A stretch of 64,000 nucleotides of DNA, taken from assembly GCA_040954595.2 (NCBI GenBank), contig CM082577.2, positions 3,596,001 through 3,660,000 of the forward strand. The letters run 5' to 3'. Positions 1 through 23,900 of this stretch are shown here, piece after piece. This DNA comes from Balanoglossus misakiensis. Taxonomy: Eukaryota > Hemichordata. Numbering within the stretch: the stretch's first letter is position 1; each line of letters starts with the position of its first letter. A program made the translations under genes and the position numbers. The notes beneath the pieces are model-generated. The model worked only from the letters and a program-made list of their open reading frames with translations, made no database searches and was not told the origin of the DNA.

Positions 1-81
1 GTGGTGGTGGTGGTGGTGGTGGTGGTGGTGGTGGTGGTGGTGGTGGTGGTGGTGGTGGTGGTGGTGGTGGTGGTGGTGGTG
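1..81. repeat. (GTG)n microsatellite
   Basis: Uninterrupted GTG trinucleotide repeat from the window edge, ending about 46 bp before the acceptor of the first recognisable exon at 128. It is read here as intronic. Its true length lies outside the window. Confidence 0.95.
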
Positions 82-127
82 GATATAAACCAGTTTTTTT
101 CCTTCTACACTATTTTGTCATATCCAG

Positions 128-10706
<10,579 letters not shown>

Positions 10707-11369
10707 AGGGCACCAACATCATCGTAATTACATGTTTAAAAGATTCAGTATAGGCCTAAAGCTTATCCAAGTTTAAGTACAAAATCGGATGACATTTAAA
10801 AAATCTATTCAAGTTGACAGACTCGTTTGCGATTGCAGGTCGTTACCTGTCTTCTACCAACCCCACAATACATTATTCGGTTGGAAGAAGTTGGCATGAA
10901 TATGAAAAAAAAGAATGTAAAAGACACGAAAAACCGAGATGGTGTTCATCATTGAAATTTAACGTCTGAAATTAACAGGCTTATAGAGTACTAATTTATT
11001 TCTGCATGGCAAATAACTGTTAAGCTTATGAAAATGATAGCTATAATTGCGAAATCTGTCCAACTCAGGCCACTGGTCAGGAGGAAAATTGTTAAATTTT
11101 ACAAATATTTGCACTTGAAATGTGAGTACCGTTTCTGACGACCCGTTTCTCAAAGGAAAGGAACAACCTTCAAATTTCAACATTTTCTGCCCTTTTACTA
11201 GAATTTTTCTTAGTTGCTGCCTGTGTTGAACTGGATAGCGATTTCTTCACACAGGAGAAGTAAAACGTTATATAATTATGTAAATTTCTTGTATCTTTCC
11301 ACGTTCAACAATATTTACCTGTATATTATGAACTCTTCATTTGTTGTTCGACACTCATCACTATTTACC

Positions 11370-11375
11370 AATAAA
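11370..11375 (+). terminator. Poly(A) signal AATAAA of the VWD/lectin gene
   Basis: AATAAA 664 bp after the stop at 10706, with no open exon between. The 3' UTR would be 10707 to about 11390. Confidence 0.5.
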
Positions 11376-11390
11376 AGTTGTACCAACTAG

Positions 11391-11435
11391 TTTGTTGTTG
11401 TTGCTGTTGTTGTTATTGTTGTTGTTTATGTTGTT
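11391..11435. repeat. (TTG)n microsatellite
   Basis: Imperfect TTG repeat just before the start of the 88-bp satellite array. Confidence 0.9.
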
Positions 11436-11454
11436 ACGGTTACTGACTTTAGGA

Positions 11455-14400
11455 ACAAATTTTGATATTTCGCAAAGTCGAAAAATTGTCATTTTTGGAT
11501 GATTTTCATGAGCTATAACCCATGATTTTCATCAAAAAATGAAGAAATTTTGATATTCCGCAAAGTCGAAAAATTGTCATTTTGGGATGATTTTCATGAG
11601 CTATAACCCATGATTTTCATCAAAAAATGAAGAAATTTTGATATTCCGCAAAGTCGAAAAATTGTCATTTTGGGATGATTTTCATAAGCTATAACCCATG
11701 ATTTTCATCAAAAAATGAAGAAATTTTCATATTCCGCAAAGTCGAAAAATTGCCATTTTGTGATGATTTTCATGAGCTATAACCCATGATTTTCATCAAA
11801 AAATGAAGAAATTTTGATATTCCGCAAAGTCGAAAAATTGTCATTTTGGGATGATTTTCATGAGCTATAACCCATGGTTTTCATCAAAAAATGAAGAAAT
11901 TTTGATATTCCGCAAAGTCGAAAAATTGTCATTTTGGGATGATTTTCATGAGCTATAACCCATGATTTTCATCAAAAAATGAAGAAATTTTGATATTCCG
12001 CAAAGTCGAAAAATTGTCATTTTGGGATAATTTTCATGAGCTATAACCCATGATTTTCATCAAAAAATGAAGAAATTTTGATATTCCGCAAAGGCGAAAA
12101 AATGTCATTTTGGGATGATTTTCATGAGCTATAACCCATGATTTTCATCAAAAAATGAAGAAATTTTGATATTCCGCAAAGTCGAAAAATTGTCATTTTG
12201 GGATGATTTTCATGAGCTATAACCCATGATTTTCATCAAAAAATGAAGAAATTTTGATATTCCGCAAAGTCGAAAAATTGTCATTTTGGGATGATTTTCA
12301 TGAGCTATAACCCATGGTTTTCATCAAAAAATGAAGAGATTTTGATATTCCGCAAAGTCGAAAAATTGTCATTTTGGGATGATTTTCATGAGCTATAACC
12401 CATGGTTTTCATCAAAAAATGAAGAAATTTTGATATTCCGCAAAGTCGAAAAATTGTCATTTTGGGATGATTTTCATGAGCTATTACCCATGATTTTCAT
12501 CAAAAAATGAAGAAATTTTGATATTCCGCAAAGTCGAAGAATTGTCACTTTGGGATGATTTTCATGAGCTATAACCCATGATTTTCATCAAAAAATGAAG
12601 AAATTTTGATATTCCGCAAAGTCGAAGAATTGTCATTTTGGGATGATTTTCATGAGCTATAACCCATGATTTTCATCAAAAAATGAAGAAATTTTGATAT
12701 TCCGCAAAGTCGAAAAATTGTCATTTTGGGATGATTTTCATGAGCTATAACCCATGATTTTCATCAAAAAATGAAGAAATTTTGATATTCCGCAAAGTCG
12801 AAAAATTGTCATTTTGGGATGATTTTCATGAGCTATAACCCATGGTTTTCATCAAAAAATGAAGAGATTTTGATATTCCGCAAAGTCGAAAAATTGTCAT
12901 TTTGGGATGATTTTCATGAGCTATAACCCATGGTTTTCATCAAAAAATGAAGAAATTTTGATATTCCGCAAAGTCGAAAAATTGTCATTTTGGGATGATT
13001 TTCATGAGCTATTACCCATGATTTTCATCAAAAAATGAAGAAATTTTGATATTCCGCAAAGTCGAAGAATTGTCATTTTGGGATGATTTTCATGAGCTAT
13101 AACCCATGATTTTCATCAAAAAATGAAGAAATTTTGATATTCCGCAAAGTCGAAGAATTGTCATTTTGGGATGATTTTCATGAGCTATAACCCATGATTT
13201 TCATCAAAAAATGAAGAAATTTTGATATTCCGCAAAGTCGAAAAAATGTCATTTGTGGATGATTTTGATGAGCTATAACCCATGGTTTTCATCAAAAAAT
13301 GAAGAAATTTTGATATTCCGCAAAGTCGAAAAATTGTCATTTTGGGATGATTTTCATGAGCTATAACCCATGATTTTCATCAAAAAATGAAGAAATTTTG
13401 ATATTCCGCAAAGTCGAAAAATTGTCATTTTGGGATGATTTTCATGAGCTATAACCCATGATTTTCATCAAAAAATGAAGAAATTTTTATATTCCGCAAA
13501 GTCGAAAAATTGTCATTTTGGGATGCTTTTCATGAGCTATAACCCATGATTTTCATCAAAAAATGAAGAAATTTTGATATTCCGCAAAGTCGAAAAATTG
13601 TCATTTTGGGATGATTTTCATGAGCTATAACCCATGGTTTTCATCAAAAAATGAAGAAATTTTGATATACCGCAAAGTCGAAAAATTGTCATTTTGGGAT
13701 GATTTTCATGAGCTATAACCCATGGTTTTCATCAAAAAATGAAGAAATTTTGATATTCCGCAAAGTCGAAAAATTGTCATTTTGGGATGATTTTCATGAG
13801 CTATAACCCATGGTTTTCATCAAAAAATGAAGAAATTTTGATATTCCGCAAAGTCGAAAAATTGTCATTTTGGGATAATTTTCATGAGCTATAACCCATG
13901 GTTTTCATCAAAAAATGAAGAAATTTTGATATTCCGCAAAGTCGAAAAATTGTCATTTTGGGATGATTTTCATGAGCTATAACCCATGGTTTTCATCAAA
14001 AAATGAAGAAATTTTGATATTCCGCAAAGTCGAAAAATTGTCATTTTGGGATGATTTTCATGAGCTATAACCCATGGTTTTCATCAAAAAATGAAGAAAT
14101 TTTGATATTCCGCAAAGTCGAAAAATTGTCATTTTGGGATGATTTTCATGAGCTATAACCCATGGTTTTCATCAAAAAATGAAGAAATTTTGATATTCCG
14201 CAAAGTCGAAAAATTGTCATTTTGGGATGATTTTGATGAGCTATAACCCATGATTTTCATCAAAAAATGAAGAAATTTTGATATTCCGCAAAGTCGAAAA
14301 ATTGTCATTTTGGGATGATTTTCATGAGCTATAACCCATGGTTTTCATCAATAAATGAAGAAATTTTGATATACCGCAAAGTCGAAAAATTGTCATTTGT

Positions 14401-17035
14401 GGATGATTTTCATGAGCTATAACCCATGGTTTTCATCAAAAAATGAAGAAATTTTGATATTCCGCAAAGTCGAAAAATTGTCATTTTGGGATGATTTTCA
14501 TGAGCTATAACCCATGGTTTTCATCAAAAAATGAAGAAATTTTGATATTCCGCAAAGTCGAAAAATTGTCATTTTGGGATAATTTTCATGAGCTATAACC
14601 CATGGTTTTCATCAAAAAATGAAGAAATTTTGATATTCCGCAAAGTCGAAAAATTGTCATTTTGGGATGATTTTCATGAGCTATAACCCATGGTTTTCAT
14701 CAAAAAATGAAGAAATTTTGATATTCCGCAAAGTCGAAAAATTGTCATTTTGGGATGATTTTCATGAGCTATAACCCATGGTTTTCATCAAAAAATGAAG
14801 AAATTTTGATATTCCGCAAAGTCGAAAAATTGTCATTTTGGGATGATTTTGATAAGCTATAACCCATGGTTTTCATCAAAAAATGAAGAAATTTTGATAT
14901 TCCGCAAAGTCGAAAAATTGTCATTTTGGGATGATTTTCATGAGCTATAACCCATGGTTTTCATCAATAAATGAAGAAATTTTGATATTCCGCAAAGTCG
15001 AAAAATTGTCATTTTGGGATGATTTTCATGAGCTATAACCCATGGTTTTCATCAATAAATGAAGAAATTTTGATATTCCGCAAAGTCGAAAAATTGTCAT
15101 TTTGGGATGATTTTGATGAGCTATAACCCATGGTTTTCATCAAAAAATGAAGAAATTTTGATATTCCGCAAAGTCGAAAAATTGTCATTTTGGGATGATT
15201 TTCATGAGCTATAACCCATGGTTTTCATCAATAAATGAAGAAATTTTGATATTCCGCAAAGTCGAAAAATTGTCATTTTGGGATGATTTTCATGAGCTAT
15301 AACCCATGGTTTTCATCAAAAAATGAAGAAATTTTGATATTCCGCAAAGTCGAAAAATTGTCATTTTGGGATGATTTTCATGAGCTATAACCCATGGTTT
15401 TCATCAATAAATGAAGAAATTTTGATATTCCGCAAAGTCGAAAAATTGTCATTTTGGGATGATTTTCATGAGCTATAACCCATGGTTTTCATCAAAAAAT
15501 GAAGAAATTTTGATATTCCGCAAAGTCGAAAAATTGTCATTTTGGGATGATTTTCATGAGCTATAACCCATGATTTCATCAAAAAATGAAGAAATTTTGA
15601 TATTCCGCAAAGTCGAAAAATTGTCATTTTGGGATGATTTTCATGAGCTATAACCCATGATTTTCATCAAAAAATGAAGAAATTTTGATATTCCGCAAAG
15701 TCAAAAAAATTGTCATTTTGGGATGATTTTCATGAGCTATAACCCATGATTTTCCTCAAAAAATGAAGAAATTTTGATATTCCGCAAAGTCGAAAAATTG
15801 TCATTTTGGGATGATTTTCATGAGCTATAACCCATGATTTTCATCAAAAAATGAAGAAATTTTGATATTCCGCAAAGTCAAAAAAATTGTCATTTTGGGA
15901 TGATTTTCATGAGCTATAACCCATGATTTTCATCAAAAAATGAAGAAATTTTGATATTCCGCAAAGTCGAAAAATTGTCATTTTTTGATGATTTTCATGA
16001 GCTATAACCCATGATTTTCATCAAAAAATGAAGAAATTTTGATATTCCGCTTAGTCGAAAAACTGTCATTTTGGGATGATTTTCATGAGCTATAACCCAT
16101 GATTTTCATCAAAAAACGAAGAAATTTTGATATTCCGCTTAGTCGAAAAATTGTCATTTTGGGATGATTTTCATGAGCTATAACCCATGGTTTTCATCAA
16201 TAAATGAAGAAATTTTGATATTCCGCAAAGTCGAAAAATTGTCATTTTGGGATGATTTTCATGAGCTATAACCCATGATTTTCATCAAAAAACGAAGAAA
16301 TTTTGATATTCCGCTTAGTCGAAAAATTGTCATTTTGGGATGATTTTCATGAGCTATAACCCATGGTTTTCATCAATAAATGAAGAAATTTTGATATTCC
16401 GCAAAGTCGAAAAATTGTCATTTTGGGATGATTTTCATGAGCTATAACCCATGGTTTTCATCAAAAAATGAAGAAATTTTGATATTCCGCAAAGTCGAAA
16501 AATTGTCATTTTGGATGATTTTCATGAGCTATAACCCATGATTTTCATCAAAAAATGAAGAAATTTTGATATTCCGCAAAGTCGAAAAATTGTCATTTTG
16601 GGATGATTTTCATGAGCTATAACCCATGATTTTCATCAAAAAAATGAAGAAATTTTGATATTCCGCAAAGTCAAATAAATTGTCATTTTGGGATGATTTT
16701 CATGAGCTATAACCCATGATTTTCATCAAAAAATGAAGAAATTTTGATATTCCGCAAAGTCGAAAAATTGTCATTTGTGGATGATTTTCATGAGCTATAA
16801 CCCATGATTTTCATCAAAAAATGAAGAAATTTTGATATTCCGCTTAGTCGAAAAATTGCCATTTTGGGATGATTTTCATGAGCTATAACCCATGATTTTC
16901 ATCAAAAAATGAAGAAATTTTGATATTCCGCTTAGTCGAAAAATTGTCATTTTGGGATGATTTTCATGAGCTCTAACCCAAGATTTTCATCAAAAAATGA
17001 AGAAATTTTGATATTCCGCAAAGTCGAAAAATTGT
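11455..17035. repeat. 88-bp satellite array, about 63 copies
   Basis: Head-to-tail monomers of 88 bp. A reference point (GAAGAAATTTTG) recurs at 11541 and 11629 and onward every 88 bp. Each monomer holds GATATTCCGCAAAGTCG and two copies of ATGATTTTCAT around AGCTATAACCCATG. Two subfamilies differ at CCCATGATTTT versus CCCATGGTTTT; the G form dominates roughly 13620-15540. Rare variants recur at 528 bp (GAAGAG at 12333 and 12861; CTATTACCC near 12480 and 13010), that is six monomers, showing a higher-order repeat. Right-end monomers (after about 15700) carry more private changes such as CGCTTAGTCG. No coding frame is present. The array lies between the 3' ends of two convergent genes. Confidence 0.97.
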
Positions 17036-17995
17036 GTCAAATACATTTCCAACAAAATGACACATTAAAAATTGTGCATATCTCCACCTTTAAAAATCAG
17101 TTCACTTCTATATGTTCATAAATTCAATTTTTTATTAAAATTGTCTGATAATCTCATTGAAAATATACAATTTGATTTCCATACATTTCTCAGAAATGAA
17201 AAAAGACTACATGTATTTGTATCACATAATTAATTAGCATGGTAAGCACCTTTCCAATTATCTCCCTTGTTTTAGCTTCAGTGTTTGCACAAGGAAGCTG
17301 ATGTCAATTCATTCGATTTGAGCTTCAATGATTCTCTCTGTTGCCTTCTTCCATGTAACTATGGATACCACATCTTTTTTTTGGCAACCACTGCTTCTGA
17401 ATCTAAAACCTACACGTAAATTTTCTGTGCGTTGTATTTTGGTCATAATGTTCATGTAAACTTTCACATCGTAACTGACCTGACAATTACCTCTTTATTT
17501 GTAAAAAAATGAATTAAGATAGACACGTTTATGTTTTACATTTCTGTTCAATGGGATGACAAAAGCATTCCCTTACTTTTTGATCCTAATATAGGTGTGT
17601 GCTACATGCCAAATTTCCAATCTGAACTATTTCACCAAAATCTTTTGGTATTATAAACCTATAAAAATAACGTCCTGTTAAAAACCTCATTCAATTTCAC
17701 ACTCCATATTAGGATATTCTAGTGGTTCCCTAAATTGTACAAAAAAAACACCTGAATTTCTAAGCACTCAAAGATCATACATGTACTCTCCTACACACTG
17801 TATATTTGCATATTGTATTCCTGCCAAAGCAGGAAAATATTCTTTTCCAAGAAATTCTGTAAAGGTCATTTATCATTATATATGCACCATAAAACATTGC
17901 AACAGTTGCATTTCAGCAAAATGCACCAAAAGTAAAAAAAAATCAAGGTTTTAAAAAAATATATATTTCTGCAGAGATAACTTTGTGAAGAGCAT
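17036..17995. other. AT-rich flank and probable 3' UTR of the first SLC26A11-like gene
   Basis: Non-coding. On the minus strand AATAAA occurs at 17494-17499 and again near 17130, so the 3' UTR of the gene ending at 17996 probably runs to about 17480. Nothing else recognised. Confidence 0.45.
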
Positions 17996-20900
17996 TCACG
18001 CTTCTTCGGTACCATATGATTTTACACTCAATGAATTACTAAGCAGCATCTGTTGGGGATTATCTGTAGGACCATCTTCAGCTGTGAACAGACAACAAAC
18101 AAATATAAACAAAGAGACAATGAATATCTTTTAAAGGGTGACGATCGTCTTATGGGCATGTGCAAAACTCTGGCTACAAATATCAAAAGCTATTAAATTT
18201 GTCTATTTTAGGCTAAAAATCTATTACCAGGTACCGTTCATAACTTTCTGGGTAATTGTAATATACTGGTATATTCCAACTGACATATTCCATTAATTAC
18301 AGGGAAAAGGGTCAGAAGACAAAGTATCATGCAATAAACCATTTTTACGGATGTAACTCCCATCAATAATATCATGCACGATTCATTTTAAACAACACCT
18401 TAACTTACTAAAATCAGAACACATAATTTATGTTCACTGTATTGTGTTATCTAAACCACAGAATGTTTGCTATTCCTTAGCCATCATTGCGGCAACATCA
18501 ATATGGATTTTTTGAAGTGAATGAGAATCGACAGAATGAACAACACGTAGGCATGTTCATTTCAGTATAGGAGACAGACAAAACTATCTTTACAAAATGA
18601 TTATTGATGACGTTGCAACAGCTGTTCCTGTTCCCTTTGTCGGGCAGGAAGCAATGTAACACTAGTTTTTAAAATAAGGTAAACCTAAAAATATAGCTAT
18701 CATGGATTCACCAATTTTACGGCAGTCTAATATAATCCACACTCAGCATCATAAGCTCAAGATGTCACATTAAGGCTTCATATATGACAGCGTGTAAAAG
18801 CCATAAAAGTTAAGCTGAGCCAAGAGAGAGAGAAATCTACCCAGCATGCTTTCTGCCATGCAGGGTTCAAAGGTTAAATCCAGAGTTCTGATTTCATGCA
18901 AATGATTCCTCATGCATGTTACATTACAAAGCTAAGTCCATGCTAAATACTTGCTAAGGTCTACCACCTAGAACTCCAAAAGATTAAAAAAAAACCACAA
19001 ATTTGCAAGTATATAGTTATACCACACTCTAAGCGAGAAATTTTGTGAAAACTACCGGAGATATACATTCACAGAGAGGTCAATTAACAGCACCGAAATT
19101 GGATCTGAATTGAAACTGTAGGGATTTGTGTCCACCCCAGACTACAGATAGACAACCACCAACCTGTTTGTCCAAAAGACCCCAAAGTAGAATGCGCACA
19201 AGGCAGAGAAAAGAAGGCCTACTGTGCCACCCACGATGCAGTTCAAATACATCACCCACAATGCAACTGAAATCAGGGAGTTCAAATTCCAGTACATCGC
19301 AAACTGGCATTGCACACTCACAGAGGGGGAAAAAGACCTTGTATGGAGAAAGTGAAGTGATCTTCCTACTGGCTGGTGTTCTTGACCACTAACATTTTTC
19401 CTACAGCAGCACCTAGAGCATCATCCGCCACGCTGCGATCTTCATTGATAATTAATTCTGAACTCTCTGCATATTGTACAAGATTGGTCACTTTGTTTTT
19501 TGATGAGAACGATCAAGTCCTTCCGACTATACCTTTTGAACCAGCCACAACCCGTGTGCACCTACAGGCCGTGTAAAGAACAACCAACTTGTACCCGTTA
19601 CCCAGATGATAGTGGTTTACCCATTTCAGTTGTAACACACACCGTGTCCATTATCAGTTTGACACATTTTTTATGTGACTGCAAGTAAATTTTTACAGTT
19701 CCCGCACCAAAAAGTCCCACGACCCCCATCCACATCCATAGTCCCTCCGTCATCAGCCGTAACCCGTCCACCCCCCTGTATTAAACCCTCCTAAATCAAC
19801 CAAGCATTGGCACTAAGAATAAAGGAACTCAATCACCTTTCTTAAAGTTTCCTAGTCTTTTGAAAAGCAAGTGGACGTGCGAACAATTTTGATTAACCCC
19901 TTCACCCCCAGTTCCCTCTATAGAGGTCCAACTTTACCACAGAAAACAATGGACTTGGACTGAACCATGGTGGTGAAAGGGTTAGAGGAGGTTCTTTAGC
20001 GGGAAAAGATAATACCCTTCTTTAACTTCAGTCTCCACCAAATTTAAGGTATATTTCTGTCGTTTTACTGTGTCAGTAAATTTCAACAGCATACTCAGTA
20101 GGGTTTTGATGAAGTTAAAGTTTAGAGTGACTGAACTTCAACATTTATCCCACTCTATAAACCCAGTAGATGAATTCTCAAAATCAGACACTTACCCACT
20201 AATGAACTTATCGCATTATCGACTGTACTGTGACACACAAAACCTGAGATATCTGCTTTCTTGAACACTTCACTAATGGATTCCTACAAGTAAAATGAAA
20301 TTACACTTTATAACGGTGAAATCCTTCAAAAAGATTTTCATGAATAGGATTTTTTATATCCTTATTCTTTTCAAAATCAACTGTGAAAACTCTGTGAATA
20401 TTGCTCTCACCTCTAGACCAGCAAAGACTAGTCTGACATCAGACCGTTGGAACTCATAAATCAGTTCTGTCATACCCTGGAAGCAAAAAAAACCCTCACA
20501 ACGTCAGCTACATGTGGAAGAAACCATGTGTTAATAGGTGAAACCTGAAATTTGAAAGGACCCGCATTCAAATAAAATCATGCACGTATTTAACCCTTTC
20601 ACCCCCAGTTTCTACTATTGAGATTTCACCTTACCATAGACTGAACCATGGTGGTGCAAATCTGGAAATTAGAGGGACAAAACAAATGCCTCTACCAAAG
20701 ACCAAACGTTGCACTGTCATACATACATGTATAGTTGTGTAGTCGATAGTATACATGTGTGAACAGTCCAAGATAACCGCCTTTGGTCGACTTCTTCCCA
20801 AATCATGTTCCTCTCCGTCATCATCATCTTCATCATCGCTGCCATCCAATCCCTTGGACGCCACGGAGCTTGTGATGTGGTCCACTGCCGGATAGTGTAT

Positions 20901-23900
20901 TCCGTGGGAAAACTTGAGAACTAAGATCTCTTTGTTGATGGCCTAGGAGGTCGAGTGCGGAAAGCGAAACATTTTGATAAGGGGAATACAGAGTCAGTGT
21001 ACACATGCGGGGCTTTCTAAATACCAGATGTGGGCAAGACAATATGCAAAGAATTTGATATACAATGTATTCATAATAGGATACTAAAGTATATGAGACG
21101 TGACACTTTTGGTCACATATGTTGCTTCACAGACACTCATCCTACATGTCAACACCCGTCATCCTGAGAACTACGGGACTGTCTTACAAAACTCCAACAC
21201 TCACCTTAACTCTTGGTTTGGCCGTCTTGTAAAGAACAACTAGAATGTCAACAGCAATACCGATAACGATTCCCAACTCAATTCCAAGAGTCAAGGAAAA
21301 GGCTATGGTGACGAACCACGGAATGAGATCCAGCTCTGAAATGAGAAAGAGAGATTTGGAAATTAAGCTAAGTTAACGAATGAACATTGGAGGGTTTTGA
21401 TTATAGAGACCCCTCTACTGCCCTTCTCGATACATAATACACAAAAACATAAGAATGCTAATCTAAAAATAATAAAATAGATGTGATCTGCGACTTACTC
21501 CAAACTTTCCAAAGTTCTACGATAATTTTACACTCAATCATCTGCAGCACGGCCATGATGATGACCGCAGCCAGCGCCGCTTTCGGAATGAATGCAAATG
21601 CCGGCGTCAGAAAGGCGAGGGCCAGCAACACTAGACTGCCGGTGAACACGCCGCCAAATGGGGTCTTCACTCCGCTTTGAGAATTGACTGCAGTTCTGTA
21701 GGTGATCAAAGAGGAAAAGTGAATCAATATCAGGGAGTGCTATTGTACATGATGGAAATATGCATTCAATTGAAAATTTGAGGAATATAGTCTACCTTGA
21801 AAAACTGCCAGTCACCGGATAGGATGACACAAAGGAACTCAAAATATTAGCAGTACCTGAAAAATAAAATAATATTAACTTGATAAGTGATCTCTTTACA
21901 TATTCCTTGTTGTATTTACCCTTTTTCAGGAAAATTGACCCCTAATAAGAACGTTTTACTATATTTTAGGAACATATAGCTTCTCATGTACAGTAAAACC
22001 TGTCTAAACTGAACTGTGTCTAATCTGGAAACCTGTCTATACCAAACATATTTTTTCAGTCCCTTTCACACAGAACCAGAAGTTAAAAGAACCTCTCTCT
22101 GCAGTACCATCAGCATCCGGTTTAAACAGGTTTTACTGTATATAATGGACACCAAATTGAGTCACTTTTCAACTTACCTAGCGCTATCAGTTCTTGATTT
22201 GAATCTACTTTATACTGATTCTGACGAGCTGAAAATGAGAAGTAAGGAAACAAACTGAAGATTGACAACAAAGTCAAACTTATCACAGTGTTAGAAACTG
22301 ATTTCTGGTATTAGAGAAACCCGCTGCTTCATTAGTTTTGAATAATCAAGAATTAATTAAAGACGAACTTACCGAACGCTTTTGCGATTGCTATACTTTC
22401 TAAGAATCCTATAAGAGGTACAACTAGTATCCCAACATTCAGTTCCTGGATGAATGAATGCAAACAAGGTCAAGGGTCAAAAGTCAAGTAAGGTCAAGGT
22501 CTATTACATCAACATTTAGCAAACAATCAAAACTGGCAAAATGGTAAAAATGATAGAAAAGTCAAAGTAAAATGATAAAGAAATAGGACTGAGACTTGAT
22601 ATTCAAAGTACTTGAGAATCATGATTTTTTAATTATAAAATATTGGTGACTTACTTGAAAAATATCTTGAGCTGTGATGTTACGACTCGGGTCATTAAAC
22701 TGCGGTGGCTTGAAGGGTGGCAGACCTGCTGATATCTCTCCCACTAAAGTCAAACCGGGAATATTGGATTCTAACAAAGCCCATGCCATCACACCTGCTA
22801 TGATGACCACTACAGCATTTCGAGCTGCAAATGAAGAGAATATCATGTTACTTAAAGTGTTTGGCTTCCATCCCTCCAAATCTCCAAATAAAAAAAAGCT
22901 TTAATAGGATATTTTGGCCTGTGAGGGCAGTATATTGTTCCCAGCCAGCTACTCACCTGTTCCGATTAACCACAATGTCTTCCATATTGATTTCTTCCAA
23001 CATGGAACATCTTCACCAATTGTTTCTTCCTCCCATTTTGTGACTGAAGTTTTAAGAAACTGGCAAAATAAAATGAAATCATATTTATTTTTAAATGAGG
23101 CACATAATTATGAAGAGCTTTATAAGGAAATGTAATATCGAAAGTGATCATTTGAAAAAAAAAATTACCAATGGATTTACATGTTACTGTTAAAATGCAT
23201 GTACACATTCAAATACATGTAATTATAAATGGTACAATTTCTGTTGAAATCTGACCAAAATATTCAGAAATTGTTTTCAAAATAGTGGTAAAAGCAGAAA
23301 GCTTCTACCATTGAGAGGTTAACCATGTTAGCCTACGTACGATAAATTGCTTGAACATGCAACAGCTGCGAGAGGATTACATGACGAGCTGTGGTGACAA
23401 AACAATTTATACTAAATCACAAAGTTCCACAAATTTTCACTGTTCAAAAAATATGTCGACATTTACGACGGATTAGCAACCACAGTATTTGAACTGACAA
23501 CAAGTATGGTATTTCTGCTCCATTCAACATCGCACTGTGACGACAGCAATTATGAGAGATGTAAGTGCTACTGCCACATCAGCATTTTTCATATCATTCA
23601 TACCAAAAGTCTATACAGGGTAGACCATTTAAGCTTTACTTTTTACCAGGTCATTTTTTCTAGTAACTACAAATTAATTAAATCAAATCATAACAACAAA
23701 CCTTGAGGAAAAACAAAAATATGAAACAACAGACAGCCATCACTAGGTCCCAATAACTGCAGAAAAAAAAGGAAAACAAATTTTCCCATTTATTTATCTC
23801 AATAAAACCGTAGAGTAGTGGAGAGTGGCATGGTCAGTTTCATAATGTTCTATTGATAGAGTGATGTCTTATATGGCAGAATGCTAGCAGGCATAACTGT

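Noticed and set aside
11455-17035. CRISPR-like regular array
   Set aside because: The 88-bp units abut with no unique spacers, in a eukaryotic genome; it is satellite DNA.
19080-19690. Small frames in the last intron of the first transporter gene
   Set aside because: They do not fit the phase of the flanking exons and resemble no SLC26 C-terminus, whereas 17996-18081 does fit.
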